DNA from: Deltaproteobacteria bacterium RIFOXYD12_FULL_55_16
Lineage (GTDB): Bacteria; Desulfobacterota; Desulfobulbia; Desulfobulbales; Desulfurivibrionaceae
NCBI GenBank assembly: GCA_001799255.1
Contig: MGTC01000036.1
Span: 10,033 to 63,017 of the forward strand
Length of the DNA stretch: 52,985 bases
Reading direction: 5' to 3'
A program made the position numbers and the translations under genes. The notes under the pieces were generated by a model. The model made no database searches and was not told where the DNA came from. It saw only the letters and a list, made by a program, of their open reading frames with translations. Below are positions 15,770 to 24,583 of this stretch, piece after piece (position 1 is the stretch's first letter; every line of letters starts with the position of its first letter).

Positions 15770-16849
15770 ATGCTCTATCATCTTCTCTATCCGCTGCACA
15801 ATTATTTCAGCGCGCTGAATGTTTTTCGCTATATCACCTTTCGCACCATCGGGGCCACGCTGACCGCCTTTCTAGTTCTGCTGCTGGTCGGCGACAGGTT
15901 TATCCGAATGATGCAGGAAAACCAGATCGGCCAGGTAGTGCGTGATGACGGCCCGGCCAGCCATTTCAGCAAGCGGGGGGTTCCCACCATGGGAGGCCTG
16001 CTCATCCTTTTTGCGGTAACGGTGACCACCCTGCTCTGGGTCGATCTGACAAATTCCTTTGTCTGGATCATTCTCGGGGTGACCCTCTGGTTTGGCGCCA
16101 TCGGCGCTTATGATGACTACCGCAAGATAAAAAAGCAGAACAGCAAGGGCCTGAGCGCCAGGGGCAAGATCTTCTGGCAGCTTCTCGGCGCTTTGGCAGC
16201 AGGATTGCTTATTTATAACAACCCGAATTTTGACGGACATCTGAGCTTTCCGTTTTTGAAGAATATCCAGCCAGACCTTGGCGTCTATTATGTGATTTTC
16301 GCCATTCTGGTGGTGGTCGGCGCTTCCAATGCCGTCAATCTCACCGACGGCCTTGACGGCCTGGCCACCGGCCCCACGGTGGTGACGAGCAGTGTCTATC
16401 TGCTTTTCTCCTACCTGGCCGGACATGCCGGGCTGGCGGCCTATCTGCAGATCCCCTATGTGCCGGGGGCCGGGGAGGTTGCCGTTTTCTGCGGCGCCCT
16501 GGTGGGGGCCAGCCTTGGTTTCCTCTGGTTCAATGCCTATCCAGCCCAGATCTTCATGGGCGATGTGGGCTCTCTGGCCATGGGCGCCGCCCTTGGCCAG
16601 GTGGCGATCATCATCAAGCAGGAGATGCTGCTGGCTATTGTCGGGGGGATTTTTGTCATGGAGGCGCTTTCGGTCATCCTGCAGGTGGGGTTTTTCAAGA
16701 TGACCGGCGGAAAAAGGATTTTCCTCATGGCCCCGTTTCATCACCATTTTGAAAAGAAGGGCTGGACAGAGCCAAAGGTGGTGATTCGCTTCTGGATCAT
16801 CTCCATTGTTCTGGGCTTAAGCGCCCTGGCGACCTTGAAACTGCGGTAA
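15770..16849 (+). CDS. mraY: Phospho-MurNAc-pentapeptide translocase MraY
   Basis: A 359-residue integral membrane enzyme with about ten spans. It transfers phospho-MurNAc-pentapeptide to undecaprenyl phosphate and makes lipid I. Hallmarks are GVPTMGGLLILFA, the Asp pair in GAYDDYRKIKKQNSKGLSAR, AVNLTDGLDGLATGP, WFNAYPAQIFMGDVGSLAMG and APFHHHFEKKGWTEPKVV. Length equals the family norm (360). Its TAA stop is the start of the family A element that separates it from murD. Confidence 0.97.
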   Translation: MLYHLLYPLHNYFSALNVFRYITFRTIGATLTAFLVLLLVGDRFIRMMQENQIGQVVRDDGPASHFSKRGVPTMGGLLILFAVTVTTLLWVDLTNSFVWIILGVTLWFGAIGAYDDYRKIKKQNSKGLSARGKIFWQLLGALAAGLLIYNNPNFDGHLSFPFLKNIQPDLGVYYVIFAILVVVGASNAVNLTDGLDGLATGPTVVTSSVYLLFSYLAGHAGLAAYLQIPYVPGAGEVAVFCGALVGASLGFLWFNAYPAQIFMGDVGSLAMGAALGQVAIIIKQEMLLAIVGGIFVMEALSVILQVGFFKMTGGKRIFLMAPFHHHFEKKGWTEPKVVIRFWIISIVLGLSALATLKLR

Positions 16850-17059
16850 CTGTCCAGCAGCACCGCAGCTGCTTTGTTATCGGCCTGTTCGCATACCGTA
16901 TGTTTAGAGTCCCTGTCCGGGAACCGGACTAGGGACTCTTATCCAGCTCTGCTGGGATAGCTCTCAGGCCTCTGTGTCGGCACTGCTGCCGACGATTATC
17001 GGGCGCTACCGCCGATGATTGACAGACACGCTGCATCTGCGGCACTGCTGAACAGTTAC
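16846..17059 (+). repeat. Family A palindromic element, copy A2 (long form, 214 bp)
   Basis: The outer stem GTAACTGTCCAGCAG / CTGCTGAACAGTTAC contains the mraY stop. Inside are an AGAGTCCCT-GTCCGG hairpin with its exact partners, TATCCAGC / GCTGGGATA, GTCGGCA / TGCCGAC, and an ATCGG-type hairpin. Copy A4 has the same order of stems with paired base changes. No T-run follows, so it is not a standard terminator. Confidence 0.88.
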
Positions 17060-17141
17060 GTTTCGTGGGTTTGCTTAATTTTCGGCTACAAGCTGGATAG
17101 CTCTAAATTGCGTTAGAAAAAAACAGACGGAAGATGAAAGA

Positions 17142-18563
17142 ATGAGCAGAAATCTCAAGGAAATACTTCAGCCTGGCGCCCATGTCGTAGTGGTGGGCCT
17201 TGGCAAGTCTGGTGTTTCCGCAGTGCGCTTCCTGCTCAAGCTTGGCGTGAAAATATCGGTTTCAGAGGGTGGGCGCGCGGAGAGTCTTGAGGGAGATCTG
17301 GGCTGCTGGCTGGCGGAGAAAGGCGTTTTTGTAGAAACTGGCGGGCATACCGCTGAGCTTTTAACCTCGGCGGATTGTCTTCTGGTAAGTCCGGGTGTGC
17401 CACTGGGGATAGCGCCTCTTGTGGCGGCCCGGCAAAAAGGCATCCCGGTGATAGGCGAGCTGGCCCTGGCAAAAGATTTCCTTAAAGCCCCGGTAGTGGC
17501 GGTGACCGGCACCAACGGCAAAAGCACGGTGACCACCCTGATCGGCGATCTGCTTCGCGGCAGCGGCAGGAAGGCCTTTGTGGGCGGGAATATTGGGATC
17601 CCTCTGGCTGAGTACCTGGCCGGGCCGCAAGATTGTGAGGTGGTGGTTCTTGAGGTGAGCAGTTTTCAGCTGGACAGCGCCGGGGAGTTTCGGCCCCAGG
17701 TGGGGGTGCTGCTCAATATCACCCCGGATCATCTGGATCGCTATGCCTCTTATGAGGCCTATGTCGAGGCAAAGATATCGCTTTTTAAAAACCAGCAGCC
17801 AGGCGACGTGGCGGTGCTTAACGGTGACGATCCTGCCATTGCCGGGTGGCTGGCTGGAGGGGCGGAGCGGAAAAGCCCCTGGCCGGTGCGGGCTGAAATC
17901 CGCCAGTACAGCTCCTGCGGCAGGAGTGGGGTAACGGCATCTGTCAGTGGAACTAGGGTTCGCCTTGCCACACAAGATGCGCCGGGGAAAATGGCGGAGG
18001 AATACGAACTGGCTGGAACCCCGCTGGCCCAGGCGCCAAACAGCGAAAATGCCATGGCGGCGATTCTGGCGGTGCGGGCCATGGGGTGCAGCCCGGCAGA
18101 CATCCGGAAAAGTCTGGCCGCTTTCACCCCGTTGCCGCACAGGCTGGCCCTGGTGGCTGAGATTGATGGCATCTCCTATTATGATGATTCCAAAGCCACC
18201 AATGTCGGGGCCGTCTATTCGGCGCTGGGTGGCATGCAGCAGCCGGTGGTGCTTATTGCCGGGGGCCGGGATAAGGGCGGCGGCTACGAGATGCTGCTGC
18301 CCCTGGTGCGGGAAAAGGTTCGGGGTATGGTTCTGATTGGCGAGGCCAAAGAGGAAATGGCTAAGGCCTTTGCTGGCCTCACTCGGATAGCCTTTGCCGG
18401 GGAAATGCCCGAAGCGGTGCAACTGGCCGGAACCATGGCGCAGAAGGGCGACGCGGTGCTGTTGTCCCCGGCCTGCGCCAGTTTTGACATGTTTAGCAGT
18501 TACAGTCATCGGGGAGAGGTGTTCACCCAGGCGGTTAGCAGGATAAAACAACAAGAAGGTTGA
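17142..18563 (+). CDS. murD: UDP-MurNAc-alanine:D-glutamate ligase MurD
   Basis: A 473-residue Mur ligase adding D-Glu to UDP-MurNAc-L-Ala. The N-terminal Rossmann-type domain has VVVGLGKSGVSAVRFLL, the ATP loop is VAVTGTNGKSTVTTLIGDLL, and further motifs are LEVSSFQLD, NITPDHLDRY, YYDDSKATNVGAVY and LIAGGRDKGGGY near the C-terminus. It follows the A2 repeat after about 80 bases. In most clusters ftsW comes directly after murD; here it does not. Confidence 0.96.
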   Translation: MSRNLKEILQPGAHVVVVGLGKSGVSAVRFLLKLGVKISVSEGGRAESLEGDLGCWLAEKGVFVETGGHTAELLTSADCLLVSPGVPLGIAPLVAARQKGIPVIGELALAKDFLKAPVVAVTGTNGKSTVTTLIGDLLRGSGRKAFVGGNIGIPLAEYLAGPQDCEVVVLEVSSFQLDSAGEFRPQVGVLLNITPDHLDRYASYEAYVEAKISLFKNQQPGDVAVLNGDDPAIAGWLAGGAERKSPWPVRAEIRQYSSCGRSGVTASVSGTRVRLATQDAPGKMAEEYELAGTPLAQAPNSENAMAAILAVRAMGCSPADIRKSLAAFTPLPHRLALVAEIDGISYYDDSKATNVGAVYSALGGMQQPVVLIAGGRDKGGGYEMLLPLVREKVRGMVLIGEAKEEMAKAFAGLTRIAFAGEMPEAVQLAGTMAQKGDAVLLSPACASFDMFSSYSHRGEVFTQAVSRIKQQEG

Positions 18564-18647
18564 CAGTACCCAGGAACAAAAAAGAAAGGCCCGGATTGGC
18601 GCCTGAGAAGGCAAGCCTTGAGACGGGAAAAAGGCGGGGACAGGGAA

Positions 18648-18836
18648 ATGCAAACAGTGTGCTGCGTGTGCCGGAAAACAAAAACTCAGACTGGCTGGAA
18701 ACAAAGACAGGCCAGCAAGGAAGGCCAGTTTTCCCACGGATACTGCCCGGATTGTTTTCATCGCACCATGGAACTGGCGCAAGGCTGGCTGCTGGCAAGA
18801 ACTGCCGGGAACCAGGGCCTGTCTCTCAGTCGCTAA
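18648..18836 (+). CDS. Small CxxC/CxxC zinc-ribbon-like protein in the usual place of ftsW
   Basis: A 62-residue protein with Cys5-x2-Cys8 (plus Cys6) and Cys33-x2-Cys36 in FSHGYCPDCFHRTMEL. The pattern of a first CxxC, a Trp and then SHGxCPxC resembles the small zinc-binding tails often found next to PAS or receiver domains of signalling proteins. No function is known for the free domain. The ATG at 18648 follows a GGGGACAGGGAA purine stretch; an in-frame ATG at 18618 would add ten residues. It lies alone between murD and murG on the same strand, where FtsW is coded in most bacteria. It has no membrane span and cannot replace FtsW. Confidence 0.6.
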   Translation: MQTVCCVCRKTKTQTGWKQRQASKEGQFSHGYCPDCFHRTMELAQGWLLARTAGNQGLSLSR

Positions 18837-18852
18837 AGATCAGGGGCTGCTC

Positions 18853-19929
18853 ATGCGGATGATCGTAACCGGCGGCGGAACAGGCGGGCATCTTTTCCCC
18901 GGTATCGCCGTGGCCGAAGAGATACAGCGGCGGTTTCCCCAGGGCAGGATCCTCTTTGTCAGTACGGATCGTACCATTGACAATAAGATGCTGGCTGCGC
19001 GCTCCTTCGAGAAGAAGGCCATTACCTGCCTGCCCTTGAAAGGAAAGTCTGTTTGGGGGACGCTGAAAAGTGTGAGCCAGCTCCCCCTCAGCCTGTGGCA
19101 GGCGTTGCGGATTGTTCGCGCCTTCAGGCCGCAGCTGGTTTTGGGGGTAGGCGGCTATGTGACCGGGCCGGTGGTGCTGGCGGCAAGGTTGATGGGGGTG
19201 AAGACCTGCATTCATGAGCAGAATTCAGTTCCGGGAATGGCGAACAGGATGTTGGGGAAAATTGTTGACCAGATATATGTTTCCATCCCTGGCTCCGAGG
19301 ATTTTTTCCCCAGGGGCAAGGCCGTGCTGACTGGCAATCCGGTGCGGGCGGAGCTTCTTCTTACGGCTGGCAGGCAGAAGGGCCAGGCGGCAAGCAAGAC
19401 TGTTTTGGTGCTGGGGGGCAGTCAGGGGGCGCACCGGGTTAATACCCTGCTGGTGGAGGCCTTTACTCCGGCCCTGTCTGCCGACCTGATTCAGGTCAGG
19501 CACCAGACAGGGAGCAAGGATGAAGCGTGGGTGCGCAAGGCTTACGCTGAGGCAGGGGTTGCGGCTCAGGTCTCTTCCTTTATCAGCGATATGGCGGCGG
19601 CTTACCGGGAAGCTGATCTGGTGGTTTCCCGGGCCGGGGCAACCACCCTGGCGGAGTTGGCGGTGCTTGGCCTTCCGGCTATTCTCATCCCCTTTCCGTA
19701 TGCGGCGGATGACCATCAGACGACCAATGCGGCTTTTCTGGCGCGAGGCGGCGCGGCCCTGATGTTTCAGGAGCAGGATCTTGATGGCGCGAAGCTCCGG
19801 GGCGAGATCCTTGGGCTTTTAAACGATACCCCCCGTTTGCGGAACATGGCGGCCCGGATGAAAGAATACGCCAGGCTTGAGGCGACCACCGCCATTGTGG
19901 AAAAGAGTCTGGAACTGCTGGCAGCCTGA
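18853..19929 (+). CDS. murG: UDP-GlcNAc transferase MurG (lipid II synthase)
   Basis: A 358-residue GT28 glycosyltransferase at the inner face of the membrane that adds GlcNAc to lipid I. It begins MRMIVTGGGTGGHLFPGIAV, with the two glycine loops, then GVGGYVTGPVVLAA, IHEQNSVPGMANRML, VLVLGGSQGAHRVN, and the UDP-sugar motif VVSRAGATTLAELAVLGLP with IPFPYAADDHQTTNA. Length is normal (355). It is followed 12 bases later by murC. Confidence 0.97.
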   Translation: MRMIVTGGGTGGHLFPGIAVAEEIQRRFPQGRILFVSTDRTIDNKMLAARSFEKKAITCLPLKGKSVWGTLKSVSQLPLSLWQALRIVRAFRPQLVLGVGGYVTGPVVLAARLMGVKTCIHEQNSVPGMANRMLGKIVDQIYVSIPGSEDFFPRGKAVLTGNPVRAELLLTAGRQKGQAASKTVLVLGGSQGAHRVNTLLVEAFTPALSADLIQVRHQTGSKDEAWVRKAYAEAGVAAQVSSFISDMAAAYREADLVVSRAGATTLAELAVLGLPAILIPFPYAADDHQTTNAAFLARGGAALMFQEQDLDGAKLRGEILGLLNDTPRLRNMAARMKEYARLEATTAIVEKSLELLAA

Positions 19930-19941
19930 GGACAGGATTGT

Positions 19942-21333
19942 ATGTACAAAAAAACACAACATATCCATTTCGTGGGCATCGGCGGCATCGGCATGAGCGG
20001 CATAGCCGAGCTGCTTTTAAACCTGGGCTACACCGTGAGCGGCTCTGACCTGCGGGAGACCCAGATCACCAGGCGCCTGGCCGATTTGGGCGGCAGAGTT
20101 CACACCGGGCATCAGGGCCAGTGGATTGCCGGGGCCGATGTGGTGGTGACTTCCTCGGCGGTGCGGGAAGATAATCCGGAAGTGGAGGCGGCCCGTGCTG
20201 CGCATATCCCGGTGATCCCCAGGGCGGAGATGCTGGCTGAGCTCATGCGCCTCAAGAAGTACGGCATTGCCGTGGCTGGCAGTCACGGAAAAACCACCAC
20301 CACCTCCATGGTTGCCTGGCTGATGGCCGAGGCGGAGCTTGATCCCACCGTGGTGATCGGCGGCAAGGTGAACAGCCTGGGCACCAACGCCAAACTGGGT
20401 GAGGGTGAATTCCTGGTTGCTGAGGCGGACGAGTCAGACGGCTCTTTTTTGAAATTGTCGCCGGTTCTCGAAATCGTCACCAATATCGATCTGGAACATC
20501 TGGATCATTACCGGGATATCGAGGAGATCAAGGCCGCTTTCCTGGAATTCATCGAAAAGCTCCCCTTTTATGGGGCGGCAGTTGTATGTCTGGATGATCC
20601 GCATATTGCCTCGATCCTGCCCCGAATCAAAAAAAGGGTTATCACCTACGGCCTGACCAGTCAGGCGGATGTTCACGCCAGGGCCGTGGCGGCCCAGGGA
20701 CTGGTCTCGATTTTTGAGGTCTGCCGGGACAATGAGGTTCTGGGGAAAATAACCCTTAATATTCCTGGGCAGCATAATGTCTATAACGCCCTGGCCGCGA
20801 TCACTGTGGCCCTGGAGCTGGATATCCCCTTTGCCGTCATCCGCGCAGCCCTGAAAACATTCAGCGGCGTCCAGCGACGCCTGCAGATCAAAGGAGAGGT
20901 TGCAGGGATTATGGTTATTGATGATTATGGCCATCATCCCACCGAGATCAGGGCGACCCTGGCGGCAGTCCGTTCTGCCTGGCCGAGGAAAAGGCTGATC
21001 GTCATGTTTCAGCCCCATCGCTACACGCGGACGGCGGGCTTGTTCATGGAATTCAGCACTGCTTTTCACGAGGCGGATATTCTGCTGCTTACCGAGATCT
21101 ACGCGGCGAGTGAGACCCCCATCGAGGGGGTAAGCGGGGCCGCACTTTTGCAGGAGATCAAGCGGCACGGCCAGAAAAACGCCCATTTTGTCGCGGAGGC
21201 TGGCTTTCTGGCGCAAACGGCGCTGGGCATGGCGCAGCCGGACGATATCGTTCTGACCCTGGGCGCTGGGAATATCTACCGGGTGGGCGAGGAACTCTTG
21301 CAGAAATTGGCGCAGGGACTTGCGGTCAGTTAA
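19942..21333 (+). CDS. murC: UDP-MurNAc:L-alanine ligase MurC
   Basis: A 463-residue Mur ligase that adds the first amino acid of the peptide stem. It has the N-terminal [19 protein letters not shown], the ATP loop [34 protein letters not shown], and [16 protein letters not shown] with [10 protein letters not shown] in the C-terminal domain. Length and motifs are complete. murB starts 11 bases after the stop, or overlaps it if a TTG at 21320 is used. Confidence 0.97.
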   Translation: MYKKTQHIHFVGIGGIGMSGIAELLLNLGYTVSGSDLRETQITRRLADLGGRVHTGHQGQWIAGADVVVTSSAVREDNPEVEAARAAHIPVIPRAEMLAELMRLKKYGIAVAGSHGKTTTTSMVAWLMAEAELDPTVVIGGKVNSLGTNAKLGEGEFLVAEADESDGSFLKLSPVLEIVTNIDLEHLDHYRDIEEIKAAFLEFIEKLPFYGAAVVCLDDPHIASILPRIKKRVITYGLTSQADVHARAVAAQGLVSIFEVCRDNEVLGKITLNIPGQHNVYNALAAITVALELDIPFAVIRAALKTFSGVQRRLQIKGEVAGIMVIDDYGHHPTEIRATLAAVRSAWPRKRLIVMFQPHRYTRTAGLFMEFSTAFHEADILLLTEIYAASETPIEGVSGAALLQEIKRHGQKNAHFVAEAGFLAQTALGMAQPDDIVLTLGAGNIYRVGEELLQKLAQGLAVS

Positions 21334-21343
21334 GGTTGTTTGG

Positions 21344-22264
21344 ATGAAAAAAAGGGTGGAAAACTGGCCGGAGCAACTGCGTGATCTCTGGCCCGGCGAG
21401 ATCGAATGGAACAGCGGCATGGCCAGCTGGTGTACCCTGCGGGTAGGCGGCCCGGCCAGGGCCATCGCCACCCCGGCAAGCCGGGCGGAGTTACAGAGTC
21501 TTCTTGCCCTGCTGGCAAGACTGGGTGTCTGCTGGCGGGTTATTGGCCGGGGCAGCAACCTGCTGGTTTCCGACGCGGGGTATGAAGGGGTCATTATCAT
21601 GCTGGGCCGGAAGTTTTCGGCCATCGAAAAGCTGGCCAGGGAAAAGGCAGGAGAGGTCAAGGTGCAGGTTGAGGCCGGATGCAGCCTGATGAAGCTGGTT
21701 AACTGGTGCGCCGGGCAAGGGTTGGCGGGGTTGGAATTTGCCGCAGGCATCCCCGGTTCGGTGGGCGGGGCAGTGGTCATGAATGCCGGGGCCTGGGGTA
21801 AGGAGATGAGCGAGGCGCTGTCTGCGGTGACGTTTTCAGGCAGGTCGGGAGAATTGCTGGAAAAGAAAAGAGACGAGCTGGCCTTTTCGTATCGGCATCT
21901 GGAAACAGAGGGCCTGATTGTAACGGGCGCGGAGTTTTTGCTCCAGGATGGCGAGCAGCAGGCTATCGAGGAAAAAATCTCCCGTTTTCTGTGTACGCGG
22001 AAAGAAAAGCAGCCACAAGGGGTTGCCAGCGCCGGGTCTTTTTTTAAAAACCCGCCGGGCCTGCCCGCCGGAAAGCTCATTCAGGATGCGGGCTTAAAGG
22101 GACTTCGCCTTGGCGGGGCTCAGGTTTCCGAGGTGCATGCCAATTTTTTCGTGAATACCGGATCGGCCACGGCCCAGGATTTTCTTGATCTGATGCGGCT
22201 GGTGCAGGAAAAGGTTGGCGAGCGGTTCGGGGTATGGCTGGAGCCGGAAGTTCATCTTCTGTAA
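21344..22264 (+). CDS. murB: UDP-N-acetylenolpyruvoylglucosamine reductase MurB
   Basis: A 306-residue FAD enzyme that reduces the enolpyruvyl group to make UDP-MurNAc. It shows WCTLRVGGPARAIATP, VIGRGSNLLVSDAGYEG, GIPGSVGGAVVMNAGAWG, the SAGSFFKNPPG motif with its catalytic Ser, and LEPEVHLL at the end with the catalytic Glu. FSYRHLE, with a short loop, fits the type II forms better than the E. coli form. The ATG at 21344 has AAGG eight bases upstream; a TTG at 21320 would overlap murC. The TAA stop is the first triplet of repeat A3. Confidence 0.95.
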   Translation: MKKRVENWPEQLRDLWPGEIEWNSGMASWCTLRVGGPARAIATPASRAELQSLLALLARLGVCWRVIGRGSNLLVSDAGYEGVIIMLGRKFSAIEKLAREKAGEVKVQVEAGCSLMKLVNWCAGQGLAGLEFAAGIPGSVGGAVVMNAGAWGKEMSEALSAVTFSGRSGELLEKKRDELAFSYRHLETEGLIVTGAEFLLQDGEQQAIEEKISRFLCTRKEKQPQGVASAGSFFKNPPGLPAGKLIQDAGLKGLRLGGAQVSEVHANFFVNTGSATAQDFLDLMRLVQEKVGERFGVWLEPEVHLL

Positions 22265-22366
22265 CCGTTCAGCAGCACCGCATCTGCGTTGTTATCAGCC
22301 TGCTGATGTGCAATAGCACTCAGCGCAGACTTCTGCCTGGCAGCTACGGCACTGCTGAATGTTTAC
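22261..22366 (+). repeat. Family A palindromic element, copy A3 (short form)
   Basis: Starts GTAACCGTTCAGCAG, with the TAA being the murB stop, and closes with CTGCTGAATGTTTAC. One pair of the outer stem is broken and one is G-U. The middle has a GTGC-AATA-GCAC hairpin as in copy A1. It lies between murB and ftsQ, where ddl is often found in other dcw clusters. Confidence 0.85.
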
Positions 22367-22401
22367 CAGCAGTGGCATATTTTTAAGGGGCAAAGACGAT
22401 T

Positions 22402-23229
22402 TTGCAAAAAGGAAAGCCCATCCAGCAGCGCTACGGGAGCGGCAGAAAAAGCCAGAACCTGAATCTGCAGAAGAAGCTGGTCATTATCGGAGCCGGATTT
22501 CTGCTGCTGGTGGCAAGCCTTGCCGGGGTTGGCTTTATTGTGTACAAGGCCCTGGGCCACTCAGATTTTTTCCAGATAACCTCTACCAGTATTCAGGGCT
22601 GCCGCCGGACGACCAAAAACCTTATTCTTGAAATGAGCGGGGTTGATGTGTACAGCAATCTGCTGGCTCTTGATCCCGGAAGGGTCAGGGCCGGAATCGC
22701 GGCCAACGAGTGGGTCGAATCGGTGGAGATTGTCAAGGACTGGCCGAACCGCTTGACCATTGTGGTCAAGGAACGTCTGCCGGTGGCCATTGCCAGCCTC
22801 GATGACGGGCTGTTCTATCTTGACCAGAACGGGGTGGCCTTTACCCGGGTGCTGCCGCCGGAGGATATGGATTATCCCCTTATTACCGGGCTGAAAAGGG
22901 AAGACTGGCCGCGCACCCTCAAGGATTCGCAACTGGGCGAGGCCTTGCAGTTTCTTAAATACGCAGGCCAGGGAAGTTCTATCCTGCCAAAGCAGAATAT
23001 CTCGGAACTCCATCTGGACGGGGCTGAAAATATCACCCTGTATCTGGTGGATCGGCCTTTTCCCATCCATCTGGGGTCTGGCCGGGTCGGGGGCAAATAC
23101 AACTGGCTGACCAAGGTGCTGTACAAGTTATACAAGAGCAAGGAATTTGAAAAAACAGCCTATGTCAGAATGGATTATGGGCGCAATCAGGTGCTGATAG
23201 GTTTTGACGAGATGGTGCAGGACAGATGA
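22402..23229 (+). CDS. ftsQ: Cell division protein FtsQ
   Basis: A 275-residue bitopic protein: a basic cytoplasmic tail, one span (LVIIGAGFLLLVASLAGVGF, about residues 30-50), a POTRA domain (FFQITSTSIQGCRRTTKNLI to PNRLTIVVKERLPVA) and the FtsQ beta domain with WLTKVLYKLYKSKEFEKTAY near the end. FtsQ links FtsA/FtsZ-dependent early parts to FtsL-FtsB. The start is TTG at 22402; no better start codon precedes the basic tail. The next gene, ftsA, could begin at an ATG overlapping its stop. Confidence 0.92.
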   Translation: MQKGKPIQQRYGSGRKSQNLNLQKKLVIIGAGFLLLVASLAGVGFIVYKALGHSDFFQITSTSIQGCRRTTKNLILEMSGVDVYSNLLALDPGRVRAGIAANEWVESVEIVKDWPNRLTIVVKERLPVAIASLDDGLFYLDQNGVAFTRVLPPEDMDYPLITGLKREDWPRTLKDSQLGEALQFLKYAGQGSSILPKQNISELHLDGAENITLYLVDRPFPIHLGSGRVGGKYNWLTKVLYKLYKSKEFEKTAYVRMDYGRNQVLIGFDEMVQDR

Positions 23230-23282
23230 CCGTTTCGGACGGACGGCGCCGTCTTCGCAGCAAAGAAGCAAAGGGTGAGCAA

Positions 23283-24515
23283 ATGGCACAAGAAGAACGC
23301 GGCGACCTGATTGTCGGGCTGGATATCGGCACCACCAAGATCTGCGTGGTGGTGGGCGAGGTGCATGATGGCCGGATTGACATCATCGGCACAGGCAGGC
23401 ATCCTTCGGTGGGGCTGCGCCGGGGGGTGGTGGTCAATATCGAGAGTACCGTCCACTCGATCCGGCAGGCGGTGGAAGAAGCGGAACGCATGGCCGGATG
23501 TGAGATCAATGCCGTTTATGTGGGCATTGCTGGCAGCCATATCAAGAGCTTCAACAGCCACGGCCTGGTCGCCATCAAACACAACGAGATCAAGCAGGAC
23601 GACATTGAGCGGGTAGTGGATGCGGCCAGGGCTGTGCCCATTCCAATGGATCAGGAGGTTATCCATGTGCTGCCGCAGGAGTTCATGGTGGACGGTCAGG
23701 CCGACATTCAGGATCCGCTCGGCATGGCCGGCGTCCGCCTTGAGGCTGATGTGCATATTGTAACCGGCTCGGCAACCGCAGTGCATAACATCATTAAATG
23801 CTGCAACCGGGCTGGCCTTCAGGTGACAGATGTAGTGCTTGAACCTTTGGCCTCGGCCTGCGCGGTGCTGACCAGGGAAGAGATGGAACTGGGGGTCGGC
23901 CTGCTGGATATCGGCGGCGGCACTGCCGATCTGGCAATTTTTGCAGATGGCACCATCAAGCACACCTTTGTTCTTGGTCTGGGCGGCCAGAACCTCACCA
24001 ACGACCTGGCCATCGGGCTGCGCACCCCGCAGAAGGAGGCGGAAAGACTCAAGGAAGAGTTTGGCAGCGCTCTGGCCTCTCTCATTGACAAGGATCAGAT
24101 CATAGAGGTTCCCAGCGTAGGGGGGAGAAAGAACAGAAGGCTTACCCGCCGGGTCATGGGAGAGATCCTTGAGCCCCGGGTTGAGGAGATGTTCACCCTT
24201 ATCAATCAGGAGTTGCTGGATTCCAGGTACAAGGAACTGGTCACCGCCGGCCTGGTGCTGACCGGAGGCTCATGCCTTCTCGACAATATGGAGGAATTGG
24301 CGGAACAGATCTTTGATCTGCCGGTTCGCACCGGTCGCCCGGAAAATATCGGCGGGATGGTGGAGGTGATTGGCACACCGCAGTGGGCAACCGGGGTTGG
24401 TCTGGTTATCTACGGCATGAAGAATGGGCCAGGGGAGAGATTCAAGCGGCCCAAGGGGGGAGTGATAGGGAGATTCACCGGTCGGATTAAGGACTGGTTT
24501 AAAGGAATAATATAA
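23283..24515 (+). CDS. ftsA: Cell division protein FtsA
   Basis: A 410-residue actin-like ATPase that ties FtsZ to the membrane. It has LIVGLDIGTTKICVVVGEV (phosphate 1), the 1C domain around residues 80-160, GLLDIGGGTADLAIF (phosphate 2) and VLTGGSCLLDNMEELAE (adenosine motif). The end, GRFTGRIKDWFKGII, is the amphipathic membrane-targeting helix. The ATG at 23283 has AAGGG seven bases upstream and gives the family length (420 in E. coli). An ATG at 23226 overlapping the ftsQ stop is the alternative and would add 19 residues. Confidence 0.95.
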   Translation: MAQEERGDLIVGLDIGTTKICVVVGEVHDGRIDIIGTGRHPSVGLRRGVVVNIESTVHSIRQAVEEAERMAGCEINAVYVGIAGSHIKSFNSHGLVAIKHNEIKQDDIERVVDAARAVPIPMDQEVIHVLPQEFMVDGQADIQDPLGMAGVRLEADVHIVTGSATAVHNIIKCCNRAGLQVTDVVLEPLASACAVLTREEMELGVGLLDIGGGTADLAIFADGTIKHTFVLGLGGQNLTNDLAIGLRTPQKEAERLKEEFGSALASLIDKDQIIEVPSVGGRKNRRLTRRVMGEILEPRVEEMFTLINQELLDSRYKELVTAGLVLTGGSCLLDNMEELAEQIFDLPVRTGRPENIGGMVEVIGTPQWATGVGLVIYGMKNGPGERFKRPKGGVIGRFTGRIKDWFKGII

Positions 24516-24583
24516 TAGACGCTCATCAAGCGCCAGGCGATGTCGGGAGAAGGGCAAGGATCTTGAACAGGGGAGAGCAGGAT

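Noticed and set aside
16846-17059. Rho-independent terminator after mraY
   Set aside because: The stems are strong but no T-run follows the final arm in any of the four copies.
17361-18782. 473-codon frame opposite murD
   Set aside because: Antisense shadow; His- and Pro-rich without known domains.
20434-22080. 548-codon frame opposite murC and murB
   Set aside because: Spans two complete genes on the other strand and shows no domain.
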